Assembly: GCF_009928445.1 (NCBI RefSeq)
Contig: NZ_JAABNO010000001.1
Coordinates: 310,001 to 374,000, forward strand
DNA length: 64,000 nt
Reading direction: 5' to 3'
Origin: Clostridium sp. C8-1-8
Lineage (GTDB): Bacteria; Bacillota; Clostridia; Clostridiales; Clostridiaceae
Shown here in pieces: positions 1 through 9,177 of this stretch. The number at the start of each line of letters is the position of its first letter. The stretch's first letter is position 1. The position numbers and the translations under genes are program-made. Under the pieces are notes generated by a model, which searched no databases, was not told the DNA's origin, and saw nothing but the letters and a program-made list of their open reading frames with translations.

Positions 1-1
1 T

Positions 2-2500
2 AATACAGCTTTTGTAAAGTTCAAGGTAAAAGGTGAGGAGAACAAATATATAATGGCTTGGACTACTACTCCTTGGACATTACCTTCCAACGTAGGTCTT
101 GCAATCAATAAAGCTTATGATTACGTTGAAGTTAAGCAAAATGGTGAAGTTTATATACTTGCCAAAGAGTTGGTAGGCAAAGTTCTTTCAGAGGACTATG
201 AAATAGTAAGAGAATTTAAGGGCCAAGAACTTCTAGGCTTAGAATATGAACAATTAATGCCTTTCCATAAACCAGAAGAAAAAGCTTTCTTTGTTATACA
301 TGGAGACTTTGTAACACTTTCAGATGGTACAGGAATAGTTCATATAGCACCTGCCTATGGTGAAGATGATAATATAGTAGCTAAGAAAAATGGATTGCCA
401 TTGATAAACTTAGTAGATGCTGAAGGTAAGTTCGTTGATGAAGTTACTCCTTTTGCAGGGATATTCGTTAAGAAGGCAGATGAAAAGATATTAAATTATC
501 TTAAAGATCAAAACTCCCTTTATAAAGCAGAGAAGCATACTCACTCTTACCCACACTGTTGGAGATGTGATACACCACTTCTTTACTATCCAAAGGCTAG
601 CTGGTTTGTAAGAATGACATCTTTAAGAGATAAGCTATTAGAAAACAATAATAAGATAAATTGGTACCCAGATAACATAAGAACAGGAAGATTCGGTAAG
701 TTCCTTGAAAATGTAATCGACTGGGGTATATCTAGAGACAGATATTGGGGTACACCACTTCCAATATGGGAATGTGAATGCGGACATAGAGAGCTTATAG
801 GAAGTATAGCTGAACTTAAAGAAAAAGGTATAAATGTACCAGAAGATATAGAACTTCACAAACCATATATAGATGGTGTAAAGCTTAAATGTAGTTGTTG
901 TGGAAAAGAGATGAAGAGAACTGCAGAGGTTATAGACTGCTGGTTTGATTCAGGTTCAATGCCATTTGCTCAACATCACTATCCATTTGAAAATAAGGAA
1001 TTATTTGAAGCCAACTTCCCAGCTCAATTTATATCAGAAGCTGTAGATCAAACAAGAGGATGGTTCTATACTTTACTTGCAATATCAACTGCTATATTTG
1101 ATAATAATCCTTTTGAAAATTGTATAGTTTTAGGTCACGTTCTTGATAAAAAGGGACTTAAGATGTCTAAATCAAAGGGTAACGTAGTTGCACCTGATGA
1201 TGTTTTAGATACAGTAGGAGCTGATGCAACAAGATGGCATTTCTATACATCAAGTGCACCATGGCTTCCAACTAGATTCTCAAAGGATGATGTTGAAGAA
1301 ACTCAAAGAAAGTTCTTAAGCACATTTTGGAATGTATATTCCTTCTACGTTTTGTATGCTGATTTAGATAATTTCGATGCTACTAAGTATAGTGAATTTA
1401 AGTCTGAGAATGTTATGGATAAGTGGATATTATCAAAGCTTAATACACTTATAAAGACAGTAGAAGAAAATTTAGAAGGTTACAGAGTAACTCAAGCGGC
1501 TTTAGCTCTTGAAGACTTTGTAGATGAACTTTCAAACTGGTATGTAAGAAGAAATAGATCTAGGTTCTGGACTACAGAATTAAATGATGACAAGATAGGT
1601 GCATATACTACTTTATATAAAGTGTTAGTTGACTTAAGTAAGATATCAGCACCATTCGTACCATTTATGAGTGAAAACATATATCAAAGTCTTGTTTTAA
1701 GCTTAGATGAGAAAGCTGAAGAAAGTGTTCATCTATGCAAGTGGCCAGTAGCTGATCTTAATGCTGTTGATAAAAAGCTAGAGGAAGAAATGGAACTTGC
1801 ATATGCTATAGTTAAGCTTGGAAGAAGTGCTAGAAATGGTGCAAATATTAAGAACAGACAGCCTCTATCAGAGATGCTAGTTTCAGTTAAGTCATTACCA
1901 GAATACTATGGCGATATAGTTAAAGACGAATTGAATATAAAGCAAATATTATTTGGCGCAGATTTATCTGAGCATGTTAACTTTGAAATCAAGCCAAACC
2001 TTCCAGTGTTAGGAAAGGCATATGGTAAGATGATACCTGGAATAAGAAAAGAGATAGCTGCTAAAAACCAAATGGAATTAGCTCAAAAGATACAAAATGG
2101 AGGTACTGAGACTATAAATGTTGATGGTACTGAAATAGAATTAAATAATGAAAATCTTCTTGTAACTATGCAAGGCTTAGAAGGATTTGCTTTTGCTGGT
2201 GAAGGTGAAGTTGGTGTTGTTCTTGATACAACAATCACTGATGAGTTAAGAGAAGAAGGTCATGTAAGAGAAATCATATCAAAGATACAAAACATGAGAA
2301 AAGAAAGTGGTTTCGAAGTATCAGATAAGATAAATCTTTATGTAGCAAACAATGAATTGCTGACTGGTGTAGTTAATAAGTTCGCGGATACAATAAAGAG
2401 AGAAACTTTAACTGTAGATATATTATTCAATAGTGAAGTTGAATATACTGAATGTAATATTAATGGAGAAAAACTTGATGTAGCTGTAAAGAGAGTTTAG
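2..2500 (+). CDS. ileS: isoleucyl-tRNA synthetase, 5' end outside the window
   Basis: Charges tRNA-Ile with isoleucine in the cytoplasm (class Ia synthetase). The reading frame is open from base 2 through the first in-frame ATG at 53, so the start and the HIGH region lie upstream of the window. Visible are the start of the editing (CP1) domain with [10 protein letters not shown], the [10 protein letters not shown] segment, the KMSKS loop (KMSKSKGN, near 1162-1185) and the anticodon-binding helical domain. About 830 residues are present of the roughly 1030 usual for the family. The C terminus has no CxxC zinc-finger pairs and the loop reads KMSKSKGN rather than KMSKSLGN. From family knowledge this fits the eukaryote-like IleS2 type, but that subtype call is an inference. 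Confidence 0.95.
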   Translation, partial: NTAFVKFKVKGEENKYIMAWTTTPWTLPSNVGLAINKAYDYVEVKQNGEVYILAKELVGKVLSEDYEIVREFKGQELLGLEYEQLMPFHKPEEKAFFVIHGDFVTLSDGTGIVHIAPAYGEDDNIVAKKNGLPLINLVDAEGKFVDEVTPFAGIFVKKADEKILNYLKDQNSLYKAEKHTHSYPHCWRCDTPLLYYPKASWFVRMTSLRDKLLENNNKINWYPDNIRTGRFGKFLENVIDWGISRDRYWGTPLPIWECECGHRELIGSIAELKEKGINVPEDIELHKPYIDGVKLKCSCCGKEMKRTAEVIDCWFDSGSMPFAQHHYPFENKELFEANFPAQFISEAVDQTRGWFYTLLAISTAIFDNNPFENCIVLGHVLDKKGLKMSKSKGNVVAPDDVLDTVGADATRWHFYTSSAPWLPTRFSKDDVEETQRKFLSTFWNVYSFYVLYADLDNFDATKYSEFKSENVMDKWILSKLNTLIKTVEENLEGYRVTQAALALEDFVDELSNWYVRRNRSRFWTTELNDDKIGAYTTLYKVLVDLSKISAPFVPFMSENIYQSLVLSLDEKAEESVHLCKWPVADLNAVDKKLEEEMELAYAIVKLGRSARNGANIKNRQPLSEMLVSVKSLPEYYGDIVKDELNIKQILFGADLSEHVNFEIKPNLPVLGKAYGKMIPGIRKEIAAKNQMELAQKIQNGGTETINVDGTEIELNNENLLVTMQGLEGFAFAGEGEVGVVLDTTITDELREEGHVREIISKIQNMRKESGFEVSDKINLYVANNELLTGVVNKFADTIKRETLTVDILFNSEVEYTECNINGEKLDVAVKRV

Positions 2501-2508
2501 TATCTATA

Positions 2509-2538
2509 AAGGACTGCCACAATAGTAGCAGTCCTTTT
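2509..2538 (+). terminator. rho-independent terminator after ileS
   Basis: GGACTGC (2511-2517) pairs with GCAGTCC (2528-2534) around a 10-nt loop, followed by TTTT. It lies immediately after the ileS stop and before the convergent rhodanese gene. Confidence 0.85.
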
Positions 2539-2555
2539 ACCTTTTATGTATAAGC

Positions 2556-2849
2556 TTATTTCCAACGAGCAAAACCCTCATATAAATGATAAATATCTGA
2601 AAATCCGTTTTCTTCAAGAAAGTTTGTAGCCATTGGACTTCTTCCTCCAGTTTGGCAATAAACTAAAATCGGTTTATCTTCATAGTCTAAGATTTCTTCG
2701 TATCTGAAGGGTAGCTTGTTAGCAGGGATAAGAATGGCACCATCTATATGGCCTTCTTCAAACTCTTCATCAGTTCTAACGTCTAATATCAATATATCAT
2801 CGTTGTTAGTTAGAAGTTTTTTTGCATCATTTATGTTTATTTGATTCAT
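2556..2849 (-). CDS. single-domain rhodanese-like protein
   Basis: Small cytoplasmic rhodanese-fold protein of 97 residues, likely carrying a persulfide sulfur on its active-site cysteine. Diagnostic features are the LDVRTDEEFEEGHI segment near residues 22-35 and the catalytic loop YCQTGGRS near residues 64-71, with the cysteine first in the loop. The ATG is preceded by AAAGGAGG at a normal distance. It stands alone, convergent with ileS and divergent from the ccpA-like gene. The physiological sulfur acceptor cannot be deduced from the context. Confidence 0.88.
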   Translation of the reverse strand: MNQININDAKKLLTNNDDILILDVRTDEEFEEGHIDGAILIPANKLPFRYEEILDYEDKPILVYCQTGGRSPMATNFLEENGFSDIYHLYEGFARWK

Positions 2850-2947
2850 TAAAAGTCCTCCTTTTAGGTTACTAATCTATAGTACATTTTAATTTAAGTA
2901 ACTAGATTTAACAATTAAAAATATTAAATATTTTTTTAGTAGCCTTT

Positions 2948-3010
2948 GTTAAAGTACAGTGTTGAAATTAAGTAGTCAGCCATACGATGCTTAGATGAGC
3001 TTTTGCAAAG
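2948..3010 (+). repeat. bipartite repeat, copy 1
   Basis: GTTAAAGTA at 2948-2956, a 5-nt gap, then TTGAAATTAA at 2962-2971. Similarity to the copies at 5888 and 15001-15066 continues without gaps to about 3010 (blocks GATGCTT and GCTT..GCAAAG). One of at least seven copies in this window. Confidence 0.7.
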
Positions 3011-3354
3011 AATTAATGCTAAAGCGGTGCTATAAAAAAGATATATTAAAGTTATTTATGTTTTTATTTTTTTATTTCATTAAGAATTGGAATAATAAGA
3101 CGAATATATAATTATTGGTAATACGTAATTGCTAGGAGCATAGGATATTGTTTAATTTTTGATTTTATATTATGTATAGATTAATTGTTTTGTTAGAAAA
3201 TATATAGTACACTAAAAAAGTATAATATTAAATCTAATGGTAATAATCCATAATTTTAGTATATAAATAAATAACTCATAGATAAAAATGGATAAAATTA
3301 CAAAATAAATGTTATTAATTGAATTTATTCCTGTTATTTCATATAATAGAATAT

Positions 3355-3368
3355 AGAAAACGTTTAAA
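3355..3368 (+). promoter_or_regulatory. possible cre (CcpA) site
   Basis: AGAAAACGTTTAAA matches the catabolite-responsive element pattern TGNNARCGNWWWCA at all but two positions (1 and 13). It lies about 65 bp upstream of the -35 of a ccpA-like gene, so autoregulation is possible. In AT-rich DNA this match is only suggestive. Confidence 0.3.
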
Positions 3369-3433
3369 GAAAGAGTAAATTATTATTTTTTACATAAAAT
3401 AAAAAATAAACTTACGTAATGGAGTATATTTCC

Positions 3434-3462
3434 TTGTAATGCCATAATTTTGCCATTATAAT
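3434..3462 (+). promoter_or_regulatory. promoter of the ccpA-like gene
   Basis: TTGTAA (3434-3439), a 17-bp spacer and a perfect TATAAT (3457-3462). This leaves a leader of about 35 nt before the start at 3505, with GGAG of AGGAGTTG serving as ribosome binding site. Confidence 0.6.
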
Positions 3463-3504
3463 ATTTTTTATTGAAACAATTTCATAATAGGAGTTGATGG
3501 GATA

Positions 3505-4503
3505 ATGTCAGTTTCAATTAAAGACGTTGCAAAGGAAGCTGGAGTTTCAATTGCAACTGTATCTAGAGTATTAAACGACATCGATGTTGTTAATGAAGAA
3601 ACAAAGAAAAAAGTTTTGGATGCAATAAAAAAGCTTGGATATAGACCTAATATTGTTGCTAGAAGTCTAAAAACACAAAGGACAAAAACTATAGGGATTC
3701 TTATACCAGATATATCTAGCCAAATATACCCAGAAATAGTTAGAGGAGCAGAGGATGTTGCCAACATATATGATTACAATGTAATACTATGTAACTCTGA
3801 CTTGGATGTTGATAAAGAGAAGGAATACCTAAAGGTTCTTAAAGAAAAGATGGTTGATGGTGTTCTTTACATGAGTAGTTCCTTAGATGATGAGATTGTT
3901 GATTTGGTAAACGAGCTTGATTTGAAAACTGTATTAGTAGAGAGTAAGGACAAAGAAGGTTTATTGCCTAGCGTCACTATAGACAATGCTAAGGCTACAT
4001 ATGATGCTACAAAATACTTGTTGGACAAAGGTGCTAAAAAGATAGCCTTTATTGGTATTAAGAAAGATACTAATAATGCATGGAGCAATAGATATATAGG
4101 TTATGAGAATGCACTTAAAGATGCCAATATAGAAATAAACGAAGCACACCTATACTTTGATACTTTAAAAACTAAGACAGGACATGAAGGTGTACTTCAT
4201 ATTCTTGAAAGTAAGGATAGACCAGATGCAATAGTATGTGCTTCTGATGAAATAGCTATGGGAGCGGTAAATGCTTTAAGAGAAAATAACATTAGTGTTC
4301 CAGAAGATATAAGTGTTATTGGATTTAATAATATTTATGCTGCCTCAGTATTTTATCCAAAGCTTACTACTATTTCTCAGCCTGTATATGATATGGGATC
4401 TATTGCAATGAGAATGCTTATTAAGCTTATCAATCAAAAGACAATAGAAGAAGGTCACTATGTACTTGATCATCAGCTTATCGTAAGAGATAGCTGCAAA
4501 TAA
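3505..4503 (+). CDS. ccpA: LacI-family regulator, probable catabolite control protein A
   Basis: DNA-binding transcription factor of 332 residues. The N-terminal LacI helix-turn-helix (residues 5-24, IKDVAKEAGVSIATVSRVLN) and hinge (YRPNIVARSL) are followed by a periplasmic-binding-protein-like sensor domain. The segment QPVYDMGSIAMRML from residue 292 closely resembles the CcpA stretch QPMYDIGAVAMRLL that contacts HPr-Ser46-P, which separates CcpA from sugar-specific LacI repressors. No sugar-utilisation operon is adjacent, again as expected for the global regulator. From family knowledge it would bind cre sites to control carbon metabolism. A perfect terminator follows. The family is certain; the CcpA identity is likely but rests on the signature only. 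Confidence 0.82.
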   Translation: MSVSIKDVAKEAGVSIATVSRVLNDIDVVNEETKKKVLDAIKKLGYRPNIVARSLKTQRTKTIGILIPDISSQIYPEIVRGAEDVANIYDYNVILCNSDLDVDKEKEYLKVLKEKMVDGVLYMSSSLDDEIVDLVNELDLKTVLVESKDKEGLLPSVTIDNAKATYDATKYLLDKGAKKIAFIGIKKDTNNAWSNRYIGYENALKDANIEINEAHLYFDTLKTKTGHEGVLHILESKDRPDAIVCASDEIAMGAVNALRENNISVPEDISVIGFNNIYAASVFYPKLTTISQPVYDMGSIAMRMLIKLINQKTIEEGHYVLDHQLIVRDSCK

Positions 4504-4531
4504 AAGCATGCCAAACGGCATGCTTTTATTT
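4502..4531. terminator. bidirectional terminator between ccpA-like and DUF5050-type genes
   Basis: AAAAGCATGCC (4502-4512) pairs with GGCATGCTTTT (4517-4527) around a 4-nt loop, with A-run and T-run flanks. The two flanking genes converge here. Confidence 0.85.
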
Positions 4532-5758
4532 TACGTATTTTTCTTCACTTCCATCGGTTTTTATAGAGTAATAAATATATTGGTTTTTATCTGTACTTAC
4601 TATAGGGAGCACAAAGACTCTATCATTTAGTATGAATATTTTGCCTGGCAATTGAAGCGGACCTGATACAGTGGATATTTTTTGAGTATTTAAATTATAT
4701 TTCTGTAGTCTAAAAGTATATTGTGAGCCACCAACATTAAAATCAGAGGAGCTTGAGATAAAGTATAGCTCATCTTTATATATATTTATGGAGCCTTGAG
4801 AGCTATAATCAGTCTGTAATATAGTAGAGGTCTTTTTGGTATTTAAATCGAATCTGATTAAATCTTGTTTTGGCATTTCTCCGTCCTTTGCAATGATTGG
4901 CATTTTGAAATAGTATATGCTGTTGTTATATATACTAAGCTGAATAAAGGTATCTTCTAGAACAGCTTGGAAGCCTGATCCGTCAAGATTCATTGAATAA
5001 AGTGTATTTTTCCACTTTTCATCATTGCCACTTCCTGAGGTTGAAGTTGACGAGAAATAAAGCTTATCATTATATACAAAAATGAAAGAAGAAAAACTTA
5101 ATGATGAGTTTGGAGGAAGTGGTAAATTAGCTTTTACATCTGTTAAGTAATCACCATTAAGATTCATCTTCTTTATAGATGAATCTGCAGTGCTTATTAA
5201 ATAAATCCAATCGTTATAGATAAAATAGCCACCACATTGATTTAAAAGTTTTTTTTCTTCATGAGGAGCTTGTAGTTTTTCCTTATATAGGTCTGGTTGT
5301 GCAAACGGTCTATAAAGTAGAGAATCATCTACTAAATTCATATCGTAGATACCCTCGAAATCCAGTTTTTTAAACATTGTTGTACCGTCTTCCATTGAAT
5401 ATACTAACTTAGGACTGTCTGATGCAAGTATATAGGGGGAGAGAAATAAATAAGGTTTTGAATATCTTACATATCCACCATTAAGGTGATTGCTTAATGT
5501 ATTTATACCATCTACTGTATTATGTGAACCATTAGAGTTCGTCTTAAGATCAGTAGACAGAGTTTCAGTTGTAGTTAAGGGTTTTGTTGTACTAAGCGAA
5601 GATAATTCTTTAGGTTTTTCTGCTTTAGTTTTATTATTATTATTAGCCTCTGAGGAAATTGAAGTCTTCTTTTGAGATTTGCTATATATACTAAATGCTA
5701 AACTACAGCCTACTAAGATCACGATAAGTCCAGATATAATAAAAAAACGTTTTTTCAT
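4526..5758 (-). CDS. membrane-anchored DUF5050-type beta-propeller-like protein
   Basis: About 410 residues, predicted to be anchored at the outer face of the membrane. I chose the ATG at 5758 (MKKRFFIISG) because GGGAGGT lies about 6 nt upstream; the longer reading frame to 5800 has no such site. Residues 5-25 are hydrophobic and include LVGC, which could be a lipobox or part of a signal anchor. A Ser/Thr/Lys-rich linker (about 30-85) precedes repeated blades such as 'YNNSIYYFKMP', 'YKDELYFISSSS' and 'LNDRVFVLP', each followed by a basic 'LNTKK'-like turn. This pattern is typical of DUF5050/LRP-like propellers in clostridia. Ligand and function are unknown, and the neighbours give no clue. 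Confidence 0.75.
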   Translation of the reverse strand: MKKRFFIISGLIVILVGCSLAFSIYSKSQKKTSISSEANNNNKTKAEKPKELSSLSTTKPLTTTETLSTDLKTNSNGSHNTVDGINTLSNHLNGGYVRYSKPYLFLSPYILASDSPKLVYSMEDGTTMFKKLDFEGIYDMNLVDDSLLYRPFAQPDLYKEKLQAPHEEKKLLNQCGGYFIYNDWIYLISTADSSIKKMNLNGDYLTDVKANLPLPPNSSLSFSSFIFVYNDKLYFSSTSTSGSGNDEKWKNTLYSMNLDGSGFQAVLEDTFIQLSIYNNSIYYFKMPIIAKDGEMPKQDLIRFDLNTKKTSTILQTDYSSQGSINIYKDELYFISSSSDFNVGGSQYTFRLQKYNLNTQKISTVSGPLQLPGKIFILNDRVFVLPIVSTDKNQYIYYSIKTDGSEEKYVK

Positions 5759-6124
5759 ACAATACCTCCCATTAAAGTTATTAATACTTATTCTATCCAT
5801 TATATTTAAATCCTCTAATATATAAAAATTTATTATATAATATTAATGTCTATTCATAATAATGTATTTTAAATTACGGCTCTTTTGAAGTACCTCATTG
5901 AAATTAAGTTGTCAGTCATAGGAGGTTTTGATGAGCTTGCGAAAAAGATCATTTAATTATAGTTGCTGGCTCGTATAGTATCTCCTTTATAACCACTTAA
6001 TTTAAATAATATTATCAAATATACCCTGAATTAAATGTTATTAATAACTTTATATAAGATTTATGCTTTAAAATCTGAAAAGGAACAGGCAGAGAAATTT
6101 TTTTCGTAATATTAGGAGATTAAA
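5759..6124. other. 366-bp divergent intergenic region
   Basis: Lies between the divergent DUF5050-type and YgjP-type genes. It contains the second bipartite repeat copy, whose surroundings form an imperfect inverted repeat (5901-5925 against 5978-6002). The remainder is AT-rich with no recognisable gene. Confidence 0.6.
5888..6002 (+). repeat. bipartite repeat, copy 2, with inverted ends
   Basis: AAGTA (5888-5892), a 5-nt gap and TTGAAATTAAGT (5898-5909). About 40 of the next 52 bases match copy 1 without gaps. The right end, CTCCTTTATAACCACTTAATTT (split here as CTCCTTTATAACC and ACTTAATTT), is roughly the reverse complement of the left part, giving a hairpin-like element of about 105 bp. 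Confidence 0.65.
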
Positions 6125-6811
6125 ATGGAATATGAAATAGTAAGATCTAAAAGAAAGACAGTAGCAATTGAGGTTAAGGAAGATAAAATAATCGTAAAAT
6201 GTCCATATAGATGTTCAAAAGCTTACATAGATAGTGTTATTAATAAGAACAAGTTATGGATAGAACAAACTCATAAAAAGATTATGGAGAGAGGTGAAAA
6301 ACGGTTAAAGTATGTTGATGGACAAATAGTATATTATTTAGGAAGGCCATATGAACTAGAATTTAACTATGATTTAAAAAACTCTTTGCAATTTAAGCAA
6401 GATAAATTTATTTTTACTTTAGAGGCCAGCAAAAAGGGTGACAATACTCTTTTGGAGGAAATGGCTAAAGATATGCTTATGAATTGGTTTAGGAAAGAAG
6501 CAAAGGAATATTTGAATAAGAGAACCTTTGAGATAGCGGATAAGTTGGGGGTGTCTGTAAATAAAGTATACATAAAGAATGTTAAGACTATATGGGGAAG
6601 CTGCTCTTCCAAGAATAATATAAATTATAATATAAAGCTGATCTCAATGCCTGAGGGAGTGATTGATTATGTAATAATTCATGAACTGTGTCATACCTTA
6701 GAGAGAAATCATTCTAATAAATTTTGGGCGCTAGTTGAGAAAGTAATCCCAGACTATAAAGAGAGAAGAAATTTCCTTAATACTAGTAGTAGCAAGTATT
6801 GTAATTGGTAG
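6125..6811 (+). CDS. YgjP/WLM-type zinc metallopeptidase
   Basis: Predicted zinc metallopeptidase of the DUF45/YgjP family, 228 residues, cytoplasmic. The metal site is HELCH at residues 186-190, followed by H196 and FW at 200-201 (pattern HExxHxxxxxHxxxFW), as is standard in this family. The preceding WGSCSSKNNINYN block is also characteristic. Ribosome binding site TAGGAG precedes the ATG. Homologues are often linked to restriction systems, but none is present here. The substrate is unknown. Confidence 0.85.
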   Translation: MEYEIVRSKRKTVAIEVKEDKIIVKCPYRCSKAYIDSVINKNKLWIEQTHKKIMERGEKRLKYVDGQIVYYLGRPYELEFNYDLKNSLQFKQDKFIFTLEASKKGDNTLLEEMAKDMLMNWFRKEAKEYLNKRTFEIADKLGVSVNKVYIKNVKTIWGSCSSKNNINYNIKLISMPEGVIDYVIIHELCHTLERNHSNKFWALVEKVIPDYKERRNFLNTSSSKYCNW

Positions 6812-6870
6812 TAAGATCCTTAAAATAATTTTAAAATAATAACGTTTACTAATAGGAATTGGTAAAAAAT

Positions 6871-6903
6871 GTGGTTGCAGTTGCAACCATTTTTTATTAT
6901 ACT
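6871..6903 (+). promoter_or_regulatory. marR promoter with overlapping palindromic operator
   Basis: TTGCAG (6875-6880), a 17-bp spacer and TATACT (6898-6903) form a promoter about 45 bp before the marR start. The -35 sits inside the palindrome GGTTGC-AGTT-GCAACC (6873-6888), an expected arrangement for autorepression by a MarR dimer. Because the palindrome is followed by a run of T, it could alternatively be a terminator for the upstream gene, or do both jobs. Confidence 0.55.
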
Positions 6904-6947
6904 AATTTTTGTCGTAAAAATTATCTTTATAGTAATAGGAGTTTTTT

Positions 6948-7400
6948 ATGAATAATAATAATGAAATGCTTGGAGCATATATATCCCAATTATATAGAAT
7001 TGGAAGTGCTTTTATCTCTAAGGAGCTTGCTCAATTTAATATTGGATATGGGCAATTTAGATTTTTGATGGAATTATACGAGAATGGTAGTCTGTGTCAG
7101 GAGAAACTAGCAGAGATGCTATACATAGATAAGGGAACTACTGCAAGAGCAATTAAGAAGCTCGAAGAAGAAGGATATGTATTAAGAGTTAGAGATGGAG
7201 CAGATAAGAGAATGTATAAAGTATCTCTAACTGACAAGGCTAAGGGAATAGAATCAGACATTAAGAAAGTCATAAAGAATTGGAACGAAAAACTAACTTC
7301 AGATTTAAGTGATGAAGAAAAAAAACTTACCCTTGAGGTAATGGCAAAGATATGTAGGAATCAAAGAATATGCGCAGGGAGGGAAAAGGATAATGGATAG
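6948..7400 (+). CDS. MarR-family transcriptional regulator
   Basis: Winged-helix regulator of 150 residues. The core reads CQEKLAEMLYIDKGTTARAIKKLEEEGYVLRVRDGADKRMYKVSLT (split here only in description), with the wing motif near residues 80-92 (RDGADKRMYKVSL). It overlaps the MATE gene by 8 bases, so the two form a regulator-transporter operon. By analogy with MarR-MepA pairs it likely represses this operon through the palindrome over its own promoter, relieved by a toxic ligand. It ends in a Cys-containing tail (RNQRICAGREKDNG). Specific ligand unknown. Confidence 0.88.
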   Translation: MNNNNEMLGAYISQLYRIGSAFISKELAQFNIGYGQFRFLMELYENGSLCQEKLAEMLYIDKGTTARAIKKLEEEGYVLRVRDGADKRMYKVSLTDKAKGIESDIKKVIKNWNEKLTSDLSDEEKKLTLEVMAKICRNQRICAGREKDNG

Positions 7401-8730
7401 ACAAAAGAGATTAGGTGAAGAACCAATAGGTTCTTTATTATTAAAGTTTTCAGTGCCAGCAATAATAGGTATGATGGTTAATGCTCTTTATAACGTAGTA
7501 GATAGAATATTTATAGGGAATATTCCTGGTATAGGAAAAGATGCTTTAACTGGGGTGGGAATAACACTTCCTATAATGACTATAATAATGGCTTTTGGTA
7601 TGCTTGTAGGTATTGGTACCGCAACCGCAATATCAATTAGGCTTGGACAAGGAAAGAAGGAAGAAGCTGAAAACATCTTAGGTAATGCTTTTGTACTTTT
7701 GATAATAACAGGAGTAGTTATAACTATTGTAGGTCTTTTGACAATGGACCCTGTTCTAAATGCTTTTGGCGCTAGTGAAGCAACTTTAAAATACGCAAAA
7801 CAATTTATTCAAGTAATATTTATTGGTTCAATATTTAATGTAATGGGCTTTGGACTTAATCACTCAATAAGAGCAGATGGCAATCCTAAAATAGCTATGT
7901 TTACTATGCTTATAGGTGCTATACTAAACACTATTTTAGAACCTATATTTATATTTGTGCTCCATTTAGGCGTAAGAGGAGGAGCTGCTGCAACAGTTAT
8001 TTCTCAGTTTATCTCTATGTTATGGATATTAAATTATTTTACTAGAGGAAATAGTATTCTTAAGCTTAAAGTAAAGAATTTTAAATTGAAAAAGGAATTT
8101 ATTATAAGTATATTTGCAATAGGTATTTCACCTTTTGCTATGCAGCTAGCATCCAGTGTGGTTCAGATTATATCTAATAATGCCTTAAGAAATTACGGTG
8201 GAGATGTATCTATAGCAGCGATGTCCATTATAAGCTCAGTAGCAATGATTTTCATGATGCCTATTTTCGGAATAAATCAGGGATCATTGCCTATAATAGG
8301 ATATAACTATGGGGCTAAAAAGTATGAAAGAGTTAAGGAAGCTGTTAAAAAAGCTTCTATAGGAGCTACAGCAATAGTAGTGGTTGGGTTCTTAGTTGTA
8401 GAAATTGTTCCACATTTTGTTATAACTATATTTAATAGTGATGCAGAACTTGTAAGAGTTGGTAGCAATGGACTTAGAATTTTCTTATTTATGCTACCTG
8501 TAGTAGGTTTCCAAGCGATTAGTGCAAACTACTTCCAAAGTATAGGTAAAGCTAAGATGGCTATGTTCTTAAGCCTTCTAAGACAAGTGATACTTTTAAT
8601 ACCATTACTTATTATATTGCCTATATTCTTTAAACTTAATGGAGTATGGCTTGCTGGACCTATATCTGATGGACTTTCAGCACTTATAACTGCTATAGTA
8701 TTTTATAAAGATGTAAAAGCTTTAAAGTAA
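7393..8730 (+). CDS. MATE-family multidrug efflux transporter (MepA-like)
   Basis: Inner-membrane drug or metabolite antiporter of 445 residues with about twelve hydrophobic segments in two homologous halves. Family markers are the N-terminal 'EEPIGSLLLKFSVPAIIGMM' stretch, 'GTATAISIRLGQGKKEEA' near residue 75 and 'MPIFGINQGSLPIIGYNYGA' in the second half. It is translationally coupled to the upstream marR-type gene (8-base overlap), which suggests ligand-induced expression. MepA-type proteins export cationic drugs using Na+ or H+; the substrate here is inferred only by family. Confidence 0.88.
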   Translation: MDRQKRLGEEPIGSLLLKFSVPAIIGMMVNALYNVVDRIFIGNIPGIGKDALTGVGITLPIMTIIMAFGMLVGIGTATAISIRLGQGKKEEAENILGNAFVLLIITGVVITIVGLLTMDPVLNAFGASEATLKYAKQFIQVIFIGSIFNVMGFGLNHSIRADGNPKIAMFTMLIGAILNTILEPIFIFVLHLGVRGGAAATVISQFISMLWILNYFTRGNSILKLKVKNFKLKKEFIISIFAIGISPFAMQLASSVVQIISNNALRNYGGDVSIAAMSIISSVAMIFMMPIFGINQGSLPIIGYNYGAKKYERVKEAVKKASIGATAIVVVGFLVVEIVPHFVITIFNSDAELVRVGSNGLRIFLFMLPVVGFQAISANYFQSIGKAKMAMFLSLLRQVILLIPLLIILPIFFKLNGVWLAGPISDGLSALITAIVFYKDVKALK

Positions 8731-8751
8731 TAATATATATTTAGATATTGT

Positions 8752-8800
8752 AAAAGGGACGGATAATTCTTAAGTAGAATTTATCTGTCCCTTGTTTTAT
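8752..8800 (+). terminator. terminator after the MATE gene
   Basis: AAGGGACGGATAATTC (8754-8769) pairs imperfectly with GAATTTATCTGTCCCTT (8777-8793), followed by GTTTTAT. It is a long stem with a few mismatches. Confidence 0.75.
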
Positions 8801-8854
8801 TTCTTAGGAAGGTAACAATCCTAAAAATAATGGCTTTAATGATTTAGGATTGTT

Positions 8855-9037
8855 CTATAGAATTCCTTCTGTTTTTAATATATCTTCAAGCTGTTGAACT
8901 TTTTCAGTTAATACGATGAATTTCTTTTTTAATCCATCCTTTGATTCATTTTCATCAATGCTCTTTTCAATGTCTTCTACAGCAGCTAGTGCTTCCTCAA
9001 TATCCTGTTGAGCAAGCTTAAGGTTATTTTCGTCCAT
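8855..9037 (-). CDS. small coiled-coil hypothetical protein
   Basis: Sixty residues, strongly acidic and helical, with heptad-like spacing over residues 5-55 (LAQQDIEEALAAVEDIEKS, then LTEKVQQLEDIL). The ATG follows AAAGGAGATTACTT, a good ribosome binding site. It lacks a signal sequence or cysteines and is likely a cytoplasmic helical hairpin or oligomer. It is monocistronic, convergent with the MATE gene and divergent from spmA. I do not recognise a named family. Confidence 0.65.
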   Translation of the reverse strand: MDENNLKLAQQDIEEALAAVEDIEKSIDENESKDGLKKKFIVLTEKVQQLEDILKTEGIL

Positions 9038-9177
9038 AAGTAATCTCCTTTACTTTAGTTATAAAAAATATTATAAAGTATAGTTTAATGTTATCATTAC
9101 TAAACCAGCAGTGCAAGGCATATATTGTATAGATACCCAAAGATGTATCATTTAATAATATTAATTGGAGGAGAAAT

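Larger units (their letters stand above)
2850..3504. other. 655-bp noncoding region upstream of the ccpA-like gene
   Basis: No convincing ORF. It holds a bipartite repeat copy near 2948, a weak cre-like sequence at 3355-3368 and a good promoter at 3434-3462. The remainder is very AT-rich and I see nothing definite in it. Confidence 0.6.

Noticed and set aside
3468..3767. Minus-strand reading frame of 99 codons over the ccpA-like gene (and similar antisense frames elsewhere).
   Set aside because: Antisense shadow of a well-supported gene, with no ribosome binding site and no recognisable domain.
6864..6896. Simple terminator for the YgjP-type gene.
   Set aside because: The palindrome coincides with a well-spaced -35/-10 pair for marR, so operator is the better primary reading; a double role is left open in the feature.
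9054..9177. SigE promoter for spmA-spmB.
   Set aside because: A CATATATT-like -10 exists near 9118, but no -35 at the right distance; not reported as a feature.
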